Part shown: piece by piece, positions 10,862-23,185 of the stretch
How the letters are laid out: each line of letters begins with the position of its first letter
Position numbering within the stretch: the stretch's first letter is position 1
Assembly (NCBI GenBank): GCA_019137255.1
Contig: WPDH01000075.1
Location: 144,042 to 208,041, forward strand
Length of the DNA: 64,000 bases
Source of the DNA: Corinectria fuckeliana
Lineage: Eukaryota > Ascomycota > Sordariomycetes > Hypocreales > Nectriaceae
Reading direction: 5' to 3'
Notes under the pieces: model-generated
Told to the model about the DNA's origin: nothing
Database searches by the model: none
What the model saw: only the letters and a program-made list of their open reading frames with translations
Program-made: the position numbers and the translations under genes

Positions 10862-12182
10862 GCTGCGTCGATAGTTTCCCTGTAGTTGCTTGTGGCGTTT
10901 GGCTGGCAGGACGCGAGTACAACGTCATTCGGAATGTGCAAGAAGCGCCTTGGGTCTGGCGGCATCAACCCGGCGAGGACCTTGCCTTTTGTGAGCTCTC
11001 CTGCGTGCGGCGCATGCGTTCCATGCGTGCCACACTCTCTTATCACAGGAGGCAACCACCTCCTACACATACTGGTCATCTGATGCCCAGCTTGCGGGCA
11101 CTGCTGCTGTTGTTGCACATAGCAAGAAGGTGAGTGTGTGGGGGGAGACACCAGGAGAAGCACATCGTTGCACGCAAAAGTCACGATTCCAAGGCGCGAT
11201 AGCGCTAGGCTGGAGCTCCAAGGCGGGAGGAGGCCCCCGGAAGGCCGAAAGGAGTGGGCTGTTCTGGAGTATAAGAGGCCAGCCCTCACAGCCTGTTGCA
11301 TCATGTGGCCCAATGGTGATGTTGCGCCGTGCATGCGGGGGTGGGCTGCCTTGACCAGCCTCCCAGGGCTGAAAGCAGAGAGCACCTTGCCTTGTTGGGC
11401 GCCTTGCGGAGAGGTTGCAGCCTATGTAGCAAGGTGGTCAGCTGCATGATGAGGCTATTGCTGATGGTGTTGGAGATGCCTCAAATGGCGTCCACCGGGC
11501 TGCAGGGCTGGCCACGCGGAACTTGAGTCCAGATCGGAAGCGGTGGCCGGGGCAAAAGAGCCCTGCCAGACGTAGTACTGGAAATTACCCGGGGCATTTG
11601 CCAGCACATCAGAGTCGAACAGATCCAGCAGCAGATGGGTAGTTGATGCGGATCGCCGGAGTTTGCCTTTTCCGCATCGAGGGTGATCGGAGAAGCCTCC
11701 CTTGCATCGGCTCCATCGAACACGTCAGGTCGGTCTGCATGGCGAAGTGAGAGGGGTTGACCGATGTTGTGACTTGTGAGGGGGATTGTGCATCTCGGTC
11801 GGCTTAGAGAGGCCCCGTCTGTCAGACGGAACCTGGGACACCAGCTTTTGCCATCGAAGACTCGCTTAGACTTAGGCTGTTTTAACAGGAAACACGCCCT
11901 CTTAAGCTAGTATATAGGCTACCAGGTCAGCGACGCTATGGACACACTCACGGCCGGGAGCCAGTAACGGCCGGCCCGGCCCGCTTCCAGAATAGGAAGC
12001 CGAGATGTGGGGCCATCCCGGGCAACGTTCGGAGCTCAGTCTGCGGCTCGAGTCTATCATTCATGACAGCGTCGCTCCGATGTCTCCCCTCGATGATTTC
12101 TGGCCGGTTACTTACGAATCTCTTGCGTTGTCGATTGAAAGCTTCGAAGGCTCTATAACTAGGACTTTATTCTAACAATTAC

Positions 12183-12206
12183 TCCGCCACTTTTGTTAGT
12201 GGCGGA
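12183..12206. repeat. Perfect 9-bp inverted repeat (hairpin)
   Basis: TCCGCCACT, a 6-nt loop, then AGTGGCGGA: a perfect stem in an intergenic setting. No flanking direct repeats or transposon ends were identified, so the function is unknown. Confidence 0.7.
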
Positions 12207-13786
12207 TGCTACACATATAGCGTGTGCTAGTCATGTCTACTTCGCTGATTATGTGCTTGTCAACAAGTCTTCTGGATGAGACCGTTGGACTGAGATGTAC
12301 GAGGTTCAGAGGGAGCTGAGGAGAAACCTGCCTCATAAGGTCTGAGACTCGTGTCCCCGTTCTAGACTGTCTCAGCCTGCCCCTCGCAGCATGACCCGTG
12401 AGACTCAGTTCAAGACATCGTTCAGCCCTATAACCGACACAACCTACTACTGTGGATGTCTAGTTATCTGGAAGGACACTGCGATATGACGAGTTGCGCA
12501 GGTGGTGTTTGCGCGTATTGGTGGCCTGTCGTTGATGAGGGGCTTGACTTTGCTGCTGTTATAAATCTGGCTTACAGAGGTGGGTTGAGTGCAGCTTGGA
12601 GAGAGGAACCACGTTGAAACAGTCAAGCATCCACTCGAGTCTTCGTGGCATAGTTGGGATTGTCCAAGCGTATACAGCCTGAGTCCAAAGGGACCATCCT
12701 GGTCGACTCGCTTCAAGGAACCCCGCGTGAGACTCACCTCTGGCAAGTTTGAAGCCGACCTTACGAGCACGAAGTACATGATGCGACTTGAGCGTGGGAT
12801 CTCAGATGCCCAAAACATCAGCTGAGTCATTTGCCGCACACTGATCTCGAAGGATTGTGGGGTGATCGGGGAATTGTGATGCGTGTCTGACAGCTGTTGG
12901 GGGCTATGTCTCTCACGTCCTGTCTCTTGCACGTTGTCTCGCTTGTTGATCGGGATAGGGTAGACTCTGCAGGACCCCCTTCCAACAGTACCCACCTCGG
13001 TTCCTTGGCACGCAGCTCACGCCCATGGCCACTTGCTTCTACCTGCCGAGAATATTGGCTTGGCGGACGTCGGATCCAACAAGTGCAGCAGCAGGTGGCC
13101 GGCGTATGAGAACGAGAGCTCACAGCCAACGTGCAATTCGTGACTAAAAACGATGACAGAGCGCGTCGCTCAAGAGTACACCGTCCCAACAAATTCCGAG
13201 AGAAGATGCCAAATCAGACCGAGGGATAGTCGAGCATTCCCAGGCAGTTGGCTGGTCTTGCCTACTTGCCTGTTGACTTTTTACAATATCCTTGAGCTAA
13301 TTTTCCGTGAAAGCCTTGGGCTTGATGGTTCTGTTGTGGCGTACACCGAAGTCTAGGAACTGTGGCCGACGATTGGGAAGCCCCAACTTCTCATGCCATG
13401 TGCAGTCAGCTGGCTAGGCGTAGGTCGGAGACATGCATGGTCAGCCCAGAACCACTAAGAGCTGATGTGAAGCTGGTTGGCTTTGAGAGATGCTATTGGA
13501 AAAGTCTCACGACAGTTATCCCGGTTTCACTAGATGACGGCTCGTCAAACAGGCATTAAATCAAAAGAGGTGCATTACGCCCAGCGTATTTCTCCTGTAG
13601 AGTCGCAGCTCCCACCTATAGCCGCGGAGATTTTGAGTATTTGACAATAGGCTATGCTGATCCATATCCATTTCATCCATGCGTTATATCCAAGGACCGG
13701 CATTTCTGTTCAGTTCCGTTTTCTTTTCTGCCCATTTTGCCTTCTATTACATCCATTAAGACCCAACGCAGTAAGGAGATTATTTG

Positions 13787-13792
<6 letters not shown>

Positions 13793-13828
<36 letters not shown>
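13793..13828. repeat. (TG)18 microsatellite
   Basis: Uninterrupted TG dinucleotide run of 36 nt, just downstream of the chitin synthase stop codon. Likely length-polymorphic. Confidence 0.95.
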
Positions 13829-13829
<1 letters not shown>

Positions 13830-13870
13830 ATGTAGCCAAAAGGCTCGTGGCTTAGTCGTAGTCGTGACGA

Positions 13871-15993
13871 TCAGCAGTGCGTGCCGCGGCCACCAACGTC
13901 ATCGCTGTTCTTTTCGTCGCCGTCGCCCCGGATAACTTCGCGCGTCTTGCCCCATCCGAAGTCGTCGGAGTGCATGAGAGAGTAAAACAGAACGACCATG
14001 TTCATAAACGGAGACGTGAGAATGTGCAGGAAGAACCCCACGAAATACTGGAAGCGCTCGAGATTGTTTCGCGGCAACCAGAAGCCAATGCAGAAAGAGT
14101 AGACCTAGAGTAGTTGGTCAGCCACAAGGTACCAACTACACAGCCACGGCTGAGAGCCTAGACTGCAATGGAACGGGCACTAAGAAGAGGAAGTACTTAC
14201 GTAGCGAAAGAATAAGACGCAGATCAGGCCCAGGAAGACGGGATCCGACATGACCTCCTTGCCTCGCTTGCCGAAGACGATCATGAGCTCGACAAAGGCG
14301 GCGATGATGAAGGGCGTGATGGCCCAGGTGACGACGGCGACGAGGCTCTGCAGCCGCTCGATGAGGATGATGCCGGGGCGGAAGATCATGACGAACTCGT
14401 TGGAGATGCTGCCCAGCGCCCACCGCTTGCGCTGCGAGAGGAACACCTTCCAGTTCTGCGGCACGATGGTGAAGGCCTTGGCCCGCAGCGCCTGGGCCGT
14501 CTGCTTGGCCGGGAACAGGCTGAAGATGATGGACGCGTGGATGCTGTCCTCGGAGTAGTTGCCCATGATGTGCTGCGTCATGACGTCGTTGGGCTTGGGG
14601 CAGTAGCCGAAGCGCTCGCGGAGCACCGAGTCGCCAAAGGTGGCCTCGTCGACGCGGATGAGCTGGCAGCAGCCGGGCAGGCAGTTGACCTTGCCGGTGA
14701 TGCGCGACTGGAACATGCGGCGCAGGCCCTGCGTCTGCGAGTACTCGACCGACTGGTACAGCGACCAGAACCCCCAGTTGCGGCCGTCGTAGTCGACGCA
14801 CACGTGGCCGCAGACGCCCACCACCTTGGGGTTCTTGCGGATCTCGCGCACCATCTCCCACACGCAGTACTCGTCGAAGACGGTGTCGGCGTCCATGCCG
14901 CACAGGTAGTCGATGTTCTCGACGCCCGCCTGCACGAAGTTGTTGCCCAGGTACTCGAAGAGCTCGTTGTTGAACATGGTGACGATGTTCTCGGACCGCT
15001 GCTTGAAGTGGTACAGGAACGAGCGCGCGAAGCACAGGCTGTCGCGCTTGCCCTGGTTGTACCGCTTGCCGACGAAGACGTACGGGATGCCCTTGTAGAA
15101 GCCCGTCTGCGTCTTGACGGGCATGAAGAGGCCGTCGCGGGCGCGGTATCCGTTCTCGAAGAACCGCGCCGGGCCCGGCTCCAGGATGTCCTCGAGCAGG
15201 TAGCCCTGCGTCGTCTTGTCCATGCCGGGCCCGCGGACGTTGCCGTCGACGACGATGAAGATGACGCGGGGGTGGTTGTCGATGTTCTTCTGCGCGATCA
15301 ACGAGTCCAGCGAGCGCGTCAGTTCCTCGTGCGTCTCGTTGTAGCAGGGCAGCAGCATCACCATCTTCTCGGGCTCCTCGGGCACCTTCTCCTTGGGGTG
15401 CCACCAGAACAGGAGCACGTGCGTGACGAACCAGTGCAGCACGATGCAGATGCACATGGCGGCCTGGAGCATGGTGTTGGAGCTGAGGAGGACTAGGAAG
15501 AAGTAGTACACCTGGGCGTACATGTAGCCGACGTAGATTAGGGCGCCGTTGATGATGGCGAGGCCCGAGATGAGAGCCCACTTCTGGAGCCGGAGCACCT
15601 CCTTGGACATCTTCTTGAGCTCCTCGTCCGAGTCCCACCGCAGCTTGGCCTCCTCCTGCTGGACCGAGGACGTGAAGGACAGGTTCGAGTCGACGCCCTG
15701 CGACAACCACGAGGCGTGCGTGAACCCCGAGCGCGGCGTCTGCGCCCCCGGCGCGAAACTGCCATTGATGCCCCGGATCACGGACTGACACGGCCGGGCG
15801 TTAGCAGGGTCTCACGGCGACGAGGAGGAACACTCACCGAGTCTCGGGACGTGTTGCCGCTGGGCCGCAGTTGATACTGCGTGGGCTGGGTGTAGGAGAT
15901 GGGAGGGCCATTGCGGTCCGTCGACTTGTTGACCCGGTCCGAGGAGGACGCGGCCGACTCCCCATTGGGGGTTGATAACCGAGGGGTGTTCAT
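13871..15993 (-). CDS. Chitin synthase, class VI-like (ChsD type)
   Basis: Processive family-2 glycosyltransferase that polymerises UDP-GlcNAc into chitin at the plasma membrane. Exons 15993..15838, 15784..14201 and 14104..13871; introns of 53 and 96 nt; 657 residues. A disordered Ser/Thr-rich N-terminus is followed by two or three membrane helices, the catalytic region with LLPCYNE, GMDADT and the product-site QRKRW (QxxRW), then a C-terminal membrane block. The last exon (VYSFCIGFWLP onward) adds more hydrophobic segments and a short acidic tail. The protein is much shorter than myosin-fused class V/VII enzymes and lacks the class I-III N-terminal region, so I favour class VI; the class is inferred from size and text. 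The key aspartates and QxxRW are intact. Confidence 0.9.
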
Positions 15994-18900
15994 TGCGACA
16001 GAGAAGTCTTTCCAAGTGGTCGACGTGTATGGAGGTGCACGAAAGATGCGACTCCCAGGGGATCACGACAAGCTCGCCGCCGGGTTGAGAGCCAGCCCCT
16101 CACAGAGCAAAGCGCCGAAGAGCTATGCTGAAGCGAGTGAAGAGGAAGGGGTTGGGCGTCGACGACACGGGGACTGTATTACTTGAGAGCGTGATGGGAG
16201 GCTTGACGCAACAAGTAAACGACAACGGCAACAACAACAGCAACAACAACAGCGACGACGACGACGACAGAAGAGCGGAACGAAAGTCTGTTTGCAACAA
16301 TGGGGCAGGGTCGCAATATACGACTGGGGAAGGAAGATGCCCTCAAGCGAGGCCGGGGATCAGAGTCGAGCGAGTGACTGGGGTTGAGCAGCAAGAAAGC
16401 CAGGAGAAAAGAGAAACGAGTCCGGGGGAGAGCGTGAAGCTATAGCAGGAATCCGAGAGGGCACGGAAGCAAGAGATCTTTGCCCTTCCGTCCCGGTCCA
16501 GCACAGCACAGCACAGCACGGCACGGCACAGAAAAGTCCCCTGCCTCTCCAACGACCAAAGACCGAGAGCCTTCTGCCATCGGTGCTCGCGGTCCTGCAA
16601 GGCCAGGTCCGGTCCTTGCAATACATGCCCCAGGTCCCCGCTCGGGGCGCCTCGACGAGAACCACTGCGCCGGCGTTGGAGGAGAAGGAAACGAAAGGGA
16701 CCACGCCCCCCATCCTTGGCCTTTTCTTTGCCTTGGGCTTGGCCCCGGCGCACATAGCACGACAGACAGCGCACCACACCCATCGCTCGGCCGCCTAATA
16801 CGAACAGTGCCGCCCCGTGCTGACTCACGGGGGGGTGGGTTGGGCCTCACCTGGGGGACGGGGACGGGGGAGGGGGGCTAATGCTGCATACTGCTGTCCC
16901 TCGCGCCACGAGGCGAATAGTTCGGGTAGGCCTTGCGGGGGCGGAATACGGTGAGATTGAGATGGAAATGAGACGGTCGTTGGCGTTGGCGGCGACGGCG
17001 GAGGGGAGAGAGGGGAGAGGGGAGAGGGGGGGACTCACACGCCCCCTTGTTTCTCAGCCGCTTCGTTTGACCATCTCCCGGGGACGACGATCAGCCATCT
17101 GTGCTGTTGTTGCCCTTTCTCGCCTCTGCCTTCTCTTCCCGTGCGGAGCAGAAGACAGACAGGGACGGGGGAAGAAAGAAACCTCACCCGTTGGACGAGG
17201 CATGGGTTTATTCAGCGGGTCCCGGTCCCGGTCAACACGCACTCTGCCTGAACGGGTAAGAAAACGGACGCCTCGTCCTCCGAGGGTTTACTCTATACCT
17301 ATGCAATCTCAGCTCTCCACCTACTAACCTACTCAGTAGGCTCTAACCATTACTGTTGGCCCGGCTAGCAACGTGGATATGGATGTGATGTGATCCAGCA
17401 ACGCCCGTCCACCAAAAAAAGGTAAAAAAGTAAAAAGAAGGTCGAGTACCTTTTTTTTAGACTGCAATTCCCATACTTCCAGGATCCCTAGTCCACCTGC
17501 CGACGAACACAATCTTCGGGCCCTGGAAGAAAATGCACCGACCCAGCAGGGATCGTCGGCGGAAAACAGCAAGGGGCAAAAGCAGTTGCGCCTGAGGGGG
17601 CTGGGACTAGGTCCAGCTGGGTGTTCAGGCTCTCTGTTGGTCCACGGATGCAGACAAGACAACAGACAGAACAAGCCGCGTTGGTGCGACGCCAGCCAGC
17701 TGCTCATCTCATCAATATTTGCAAACCCCTGGCAACTTGGGTATTCCGTTTGCCTCGCATTCTATCTCGTAAGCTACATTGCAGTCTAGCCGTTTTGCAT
17801 AAAGCAGCCGATGACGGGGGCGCGGTCATTGGGAAACCCCCCGAATTCCATCGACAGAGGCTGGCTGAATCCGGGTTTGGGAGCCTCACCGGAAAGTCGG
17901 CTTTCTTGGCTGGAGGGCGTGTGGTTATGTTGTGTATACGTAGTAGTCTATTTGCGTGCGTCTTTCCTACACTCACCCGCGCGCGTACGGGATGTCCGTA
18001 ACGCAGATCGGAGATCAAACCCGGGGGAGGCAAGAGCCCAGCCCGACGTTGGGGATTGGAGATTGGGGGATCGGTGATGGCTTCTCGGCTGCTTTTTCCC
18101 GCTAGGTAGCCAAGGTGCCTTGGCTTGCATTGCTTTGGGCCGTGAGCGCAAGCGAGCTGCCCGGTGGCGCGAATGCCCCCATCGTCTCAGCAGATGGCGA
18201 ATCGTCCTTGTGCCGCGATTAGTGAGTTGGCCCTTGGCTTGCTGACCTACATGAGGATGTACCTAGATCCGTGATGGCGGCCATAGAGCTCGTTCGTGGG
18301 AGAGACAAGGGCGGCGCAAGCGTGCACGACTTGCGGTCAGGGATCGTGATGGCGATGTGACGATGGGCCACGGTCGTCGAGGTACCCGCATCGACAGATC
18401 CCGGAAAACCCTGTTCGCGTCAGCCCAGACCAGACTGCGAAGTAGAGTAAAATTGGTGAGTAAGTATTATAGTGCGTATGTCTGTGCAGCGGTAGTGAGT
18501 AGAGCACGTTTATGCAGGCTTTGCAAGTGAGGACTAATATAAACAAGTCACATACGGCCAATGGGCGTAGAGTATAGGCCAGACGGCGACATCGGTTGCG
18601 CGTCCATCTGGGTCTATCAGATGCGAGATGCCAGGCAGCGAACAACACCGGGTCAAGAAGTGACAAACTTGGCCAAGGACGGGACGGGACGGGGACTCAG
18701 CCTAGTCAGGCAAGCCAGCCCAGCACAGCTCATGGCATGGCCCGGCGACGTTTTGTCTCTTGGCGAGGATCGAATTCAAAGGTGGGCCATTGAAAGAAGA
18801 AGAAAAAGGTCTCTCTTCGCGAGTCTTGGTCCTGTCGTCAGCGTCAAGTTGTGTGGCGCGCCCAGCCGGAGATGGCTTACGGATGGATCATGGACTGCCC

Positions 18901-21249
18901 TCTGCCCCCCCCCCCCTCCCANNCATGTCGCGCAGCTTGTCCAGGCTGTAGGACGGCGGGGGCGCGAAGAACTGGTTGTTTTTGACGTGGAGGATGGTGG
19001 TGATGGGCCGCCGCTGGTAGGGGGTAGCGGCCTGGAGGTTCTGGTTCTTCCCCCCCCCCCCCCCCCCCCCCGGGCCTTGCAGCAGTAGTGGGTATGTACA
19101 GGGGTTCGTGTCGAGGACCTACAGTACTAAGGCATCTGTACTGTAGTCGTAAGTACGGATAGGCACATGTACCTGTACCTGTACACGTAGACTACGAAGG
19201 CGGTAGGTAGCTACAGACCACGACGCGGAACCCAGAACGCCATTCCCCGGTTCTTTTCTTCGTCCCAGCTGTGCCGGTATCAGTCACAATTCTTTTTACA
19301 GAGTCACGGCAGCTCCTCAGCACCAACGACCGCCAAACCACCACGCGCCACCCCGCCGGGGCCCTCCCGGCTCCCCAGGGATCGTCACAGCACAACCTAC
19401 CTAGGTATCTAGGCACTGCACTATACCTGCAATATAGGCGATTACTACTTGCTCATCTACCCGTGGTCACCTCACCTCCACCGGCAGATGAGAATAGCAT
19501 GTTACAGGGTGGTCGTCAGCCCAGACGCGGCACGAGGCGGATTCTCGACGGGATTAATGATAAAGACAAGTGAGCAGTCACTGTCAATGTGAAGGAAACA
19601 AAAAGAAACGGCGGCTTTTGTTTTGTTTTGTTTTGCTTCTGCCGCTCGCGCTTCAGTCATGCCATGCCACCTTTCCGACTCACGGCCCGTACGTTGCACG
19701 ACTTGTTGCTGAGCCTCGCGGGCCTGTAGTTGCACTCCCGTTCCTACATTCGTGTACACACACACGCACACGCACACACAGGCGGGGGAATCTGACAGAC
19801 AGTCACGGCCCTGCAGGACATAAGCAAAAACAACACGCACATTCGCCGAACGAAGCCCAGTCATCAGGAACCCGGACGCACGGCTTGCCCTTGCACAGAA
19901 AGATCCCCCCCCTCTCTCTTCCGTCATCTTCACCTCCTTCGTACCCGGACGAGCTGGTTGGCCCGTCGACTGCGAGGGGTGCCTGACCATTCCTGCGTGT
20001 GTAATGCTGTGATTCTTCCTTTCTTTGCGTGCGAGGCCAACCAGCCCTCGAAATGCGTCCCAGCCAGCCCATGCGTGCGTGCGCTGTGGTGGTCGGGTCG
20101 AGGCGGCCTTGTTTAGCCTGCCTACCGTGCCCCGTTTTCAGATCTGCACGGAAGCCCTATTTTGGGAGCGGCAGCGTGGGCAGCACAGCAGAAGGCAGCA
20201 AACCGAAAGGGTGGTGGTGGTGGTGGTGGTGTGGGCGGCTGCATCAACACGTGGGAATACGGGCGAGCTGCTCTCCCATACGAGCAAGCCAAGAGCCTCA
20301 CGCATAATGGCGTGTCTCTGCCCTTTTGCCTCTTGTCTCTCTCCTGTCGTCTTGTCCACGAAAAGCGGATGATTGGTTTGTAAGAGGTCCATGGGGCTTG
20401 AGTCCCCCCCTCTCAGCTCCAACTGTGTCACGTTGCTTGCGCCTATCTATATCCGAGCCGAAGCTAATGCACGCTCTTGCATCTCAAGCGCCGCGGTTCC
20501 ATGTCCCAAGTCTTTCCCACGGGAAGTCCTGGTCAGGCCTCCCCTGGCAAGAACCGTACTGTATGTACAGTTGGTCGACTCAGACTGAGACGATCCGCAC
20601 AGGTCGTCCCGGCCGGCTGGCTAGGCGACCGAGAAGCGGGGGAACCACTTGCCACCGAACGAGCAAGGATCGGAGGAAAAGAAGAAGAAGGGAAGATGCA
20701 TGCACGCAGGAAAATAAAGAGCAAATAAATTAAATAAACGGCACGGCATACGGCTACGGAGCCGAATATCGAGAAGTGGAGTAGTTGACACCAGCTGATG
20801 GAGCATGATGCGTGTACGACGTTCGTGGCCGGGCACGGGAATAAAACGGCAAGGAGAGCGATTGAATCTGAAACGAAACATCAAGGATAAGGCCATTTTC
20901 TTGGTTTAACGGTTGATAGGTAGAGGTAGGTAGGTAGGTAGATGTGAGACTAAAAATAACTAAATCTGGACGGGCCAGCGCGCTACAGTTGAGCTTACTA
21001 CGTAGTTGCGCTGGCATCGCGAGCCGCCAAAGAGCTAAGAAAAGAAGAATCGCCCCAAATGTCCAATATCCATCCACCAGGACCGCTTCCGCCAGCCCCC
21101 GGTCCGCGGGAGAGCGCCACACGGAGCTACCGTTCCCGCAAGCCCTGCCCATCCTGGAGAAGGGGAATCTAAGAGGGTTCTGACACTCACGCTAGCCACG
21201 CCCTATGACGATCACGCCGCCCACCGCCGTGGCCGGGTGGGCGTGTGTC
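15994..21249. other. Large region without a complete gene
   Basis: About 5.3 kb between the chitin synthase start and the chitin deacetylase stop. It holds low-complexity tracts: AAC/GAC repeats near 16218-16270, a GCACA/GCACG run near 16500-16530, GGT repeats near 20211-20232 and GGTA repeats near 20926-20941. Two long C runs and two undetermined bases (18922-18923) flank a short coding-like island. The first 1-2 kb probably form a long chitin synthase leader and promoter. No complete gene is supported. Confidence 0.5.
18924..19050 (-). pseudogene. Orphan coding-like island between homopolymers
   Basis: One minus-strand frame of 42 codons is open throughout, with G or C in almost every third position and a plausible protein sequence (for example TPYQRRPITTILHVKNNQFF, then APPPSYSLDKLRDM). 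It is bounded by a long C run (19051-19071) and by NN plus another C run (18905-18923). No start, stop or convincing splice site connects it to a gene. I read it as a piece of a real gene isolated by an assembly or sequencing fault, or as a gene fragment. The product is not recognised. Confidence 0.4.
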
Positions 21250-21704
21250 TCAGTTGCAGGTTCCGAAGCCGCTCTGGCAGCCTGAGCCGCAGTGGGCGGA
21301 ACTGTTACCACTGCAGACGAGGGAACACGCGGTTCGTCAGCTACTTGGTTGCGCTGTAAGGGGGAGGCCGCGGCACAGCGCATGCCTTGCCGATGGCGTC
21401 TTCCAGCCACCGAAGGAAGCATCATGGAAGAGGTGAGAAATCTAGGTGCTTACCAGTAGCCGGCCTGCGAGCAGCAGGTTTTCGTGCCGTAGTTGGCGCA
21501 TGTAGCTTCAAAGGCCGCTCCGCAGAGACCGTTGGTCGTGTTGGAGGAAGTTGGGTTGCACTCGCCAAAGTCGGTGTCGCAGCCAGTGCCGCAGTAACCA
21601 TCGCTAGAGCCACTGGAAGTTGGAAGGAAAAGAAACCAGCGTTAGCAATATGTACCTAGAGTAAGTCGCTTACAACGGCGGGGGGGCGGGTTGGTGGGTG
21701 GGNN

Positions 21705-21736
<32 letters not shown>

Positions 21737-23185
21737 GAAGGAGAGAGGACAAGCTGAAGGGGGCGAATAATGCAAACAAGAAACCAAAGGTGCAATGCAT
21801 GAGGCTGAATCATCCACGCCTCAACAAACACTCTCGACACTCTCGACAAAACTTACCAGTAGCCGTAGAAGGAGCAGCAGTCGCCGAAGCCAGAGCCAAT
21901 GCACGTGTAGCCCGTGGTGCCGCCACACTGCTGGTTGGGCGAGATGACGATCCCCGTCGACGTGGCAGTGCTGGAAGATCCCGAGCGGGTGGACGAGCTG
22001 GTCGTCGTCCTGGTGGCAGTCGCCGTGCAGGAGCTGGCCGTGCAGGCACCCGTCGACGCCGTGCGGTACCAGTTGGCTACCGGGTCGCCCAGGCACTCGC
22101 CGACCGTCACGAGCTGGTAGCCACGGTCCTGGGCCGTCTTGACCATGTAGGACGTCAGGTTGGAGACGGTCTGCTCGTGCACGTCGTGGGCCAGGACGAC
22201 GTACTTGTGGCTGGAAGCAACGCTGGACAGCCCGGCCGAGTATCGATCCTTGGCGTTCTGGATGAGCTCGGGGGAGTCGTACTCCCAGTCCTTGGTGTCG
22301 AGGTTGGTCGTGACAACGTGGTAGCCGAGCTCCGTCATCAAGGCCTGGCAGCCCGAGGCGGCATCGCACTCCAGGTAGGGAGGCCGCATGTAAGTGGGGA
22401 TCCACCCGAAGATGTTGCGGAAGGCCATCTCGTTGTAGATCATCTCCGTCCTCTTGACGGTGCTGTTGACCTGGTTGAGGTCGCGGTGAGTCCAGGTGTG
22501 GCTGGCAATGTGATGCCCGGCGGCGTACATGCGTCGCAGGATGCCAGGCCAGTCCAGCGACGAGTCGTCGATGTGGCCCTTGCCCCTGTTGTTGCCGGCA
22601 ATGAAGAAGGTCGCCTTGACGTCGAGCTCATCTAGGAGATCCAGCATGTCATTGGTGTAGTCATACGGGCCGTCATCAAAGGTCAGCGCCACCGTTCCAG
22701 GCTCGGTGCAGGTCGTGATGAGGCTGCCTGTCAATGTCCGTCAGTCCGTATGTCGTGCGAGGACATCGCAACATCCGGGTTGCAAAACACACCATAGGGA
22801 ACACTGCCAATCTTGGGCCGAGCGATGCTCGCCGTGCTGCTCCCGCCAGGGCCGAAGCTAAAAGTTCCCGGGAGCTAATTAGCTGCTGCGCCGCGTCTCC
22901 GCCTTCCCCAGATCCCGGGGAGCCTCACAAAGTATCACAGGAGTCGCTGTAATCCAGCTGGCATCCAGATCCAGCGCAGAAGTCGGTCGTCGTGCCACAG
23001 TAGCCGCTCTCCGAGCAACATTGGCCCGGGTCACACGATCCTATCCCCTCACCACACTCAGTGCCGGCACGTCCCTGCAGGGTTGCGTGCCTCTGTGTAA
23101 GAAACCCAGCCGGGGCTGGTCCCGCGAGGGCCGCGCCGGCATTGAGCAAAAGGCAAGCGAGAGTGGTAGACATGACGGCCTTCAT
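21250..23185 (-). CDS. Chitin deacetylase (CE4) with three CBM18 chitin-binding modules
   Basis: Secreted enzyme removing acetyl groups from chitin, acting on the cell wall or on exposed chitin oligomers. Exons 23185..22929, 22857..22793, 22727..21857, 21612..21454 and 21310..21250 give 470 residues. A signal peptide of about 21 residues precedes a first CBM18 (residues 44-83, eight-cysteine hevein pattern), a linker ending ARPKIGSVPYG, and the CE4 NodB domain with TFDDG (123-127), SHTWTH, RPPY, DTKDW and LAHDVH. A Ser/Thr-rich linker then leads to two more CBM18 modules, the last ending GTCN-stop. The start is the second Met of the frame, where the signal peptide begins. Intron 3 (21613-21856) contains a long G run with two undetermined bases, so its length is uncertain. 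All CE4 motifs are intact. Confidence 0.92.
21703..21735. repeat. Undetermined bases plus G homopolymer inside intron 3
   Basis: NN followed by roughly 31 G residues, within the third intron of the chitin deacetylase gene. Probably an unresolved homopolymer in the assembly; it does not touch coding sequence. Confidence 0.8.

Larger units (their letters stand above)
10862..13870. other. Intergenic region, about 3 kb, no supported gene
   Basis: Several overlapping open frames of 65-180 codons occur on both strands, but none has coherent codon bias, splice structure or a recognisable domain. It contains a perfect hairpin (12183-12206) and a TG microsatellite (13793-13828). Confidence 0.45.

Noticed and set aside
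10540..11385. 281-codon minus-strand frame upstream of the small membrane protein
   Set aside because: Its 3' half is an alternative frame of the supported membrane protein; the 5' half lacks coding character.
12183..12206. Helitron 3' end
   Set aside because: A hairpin is present but there is no CTRR terminus at the expected short distance, no matching 5' TC end and no Rep/helicase text nearby.
13793..13828. Functional Z-DNA or regulatory element at the TG run
   Set aside because: Nothing beyond the microsatellite itself supports a function.
14537..15496. 319-codon plus-strand frame opposite chitin synthase
   Set aside because: Antisense shadow of a GC-biased exon; Val/Ala/Leu/His-rich composition is typical of such shadows.
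15994..23185. Chitin synthase and chitin deacetylase as one co-regulated cluster
   Set aside because: They are on the same strand but more than 5 kb apart with no shared promoter or motif; adjacency alone is weak evidence.
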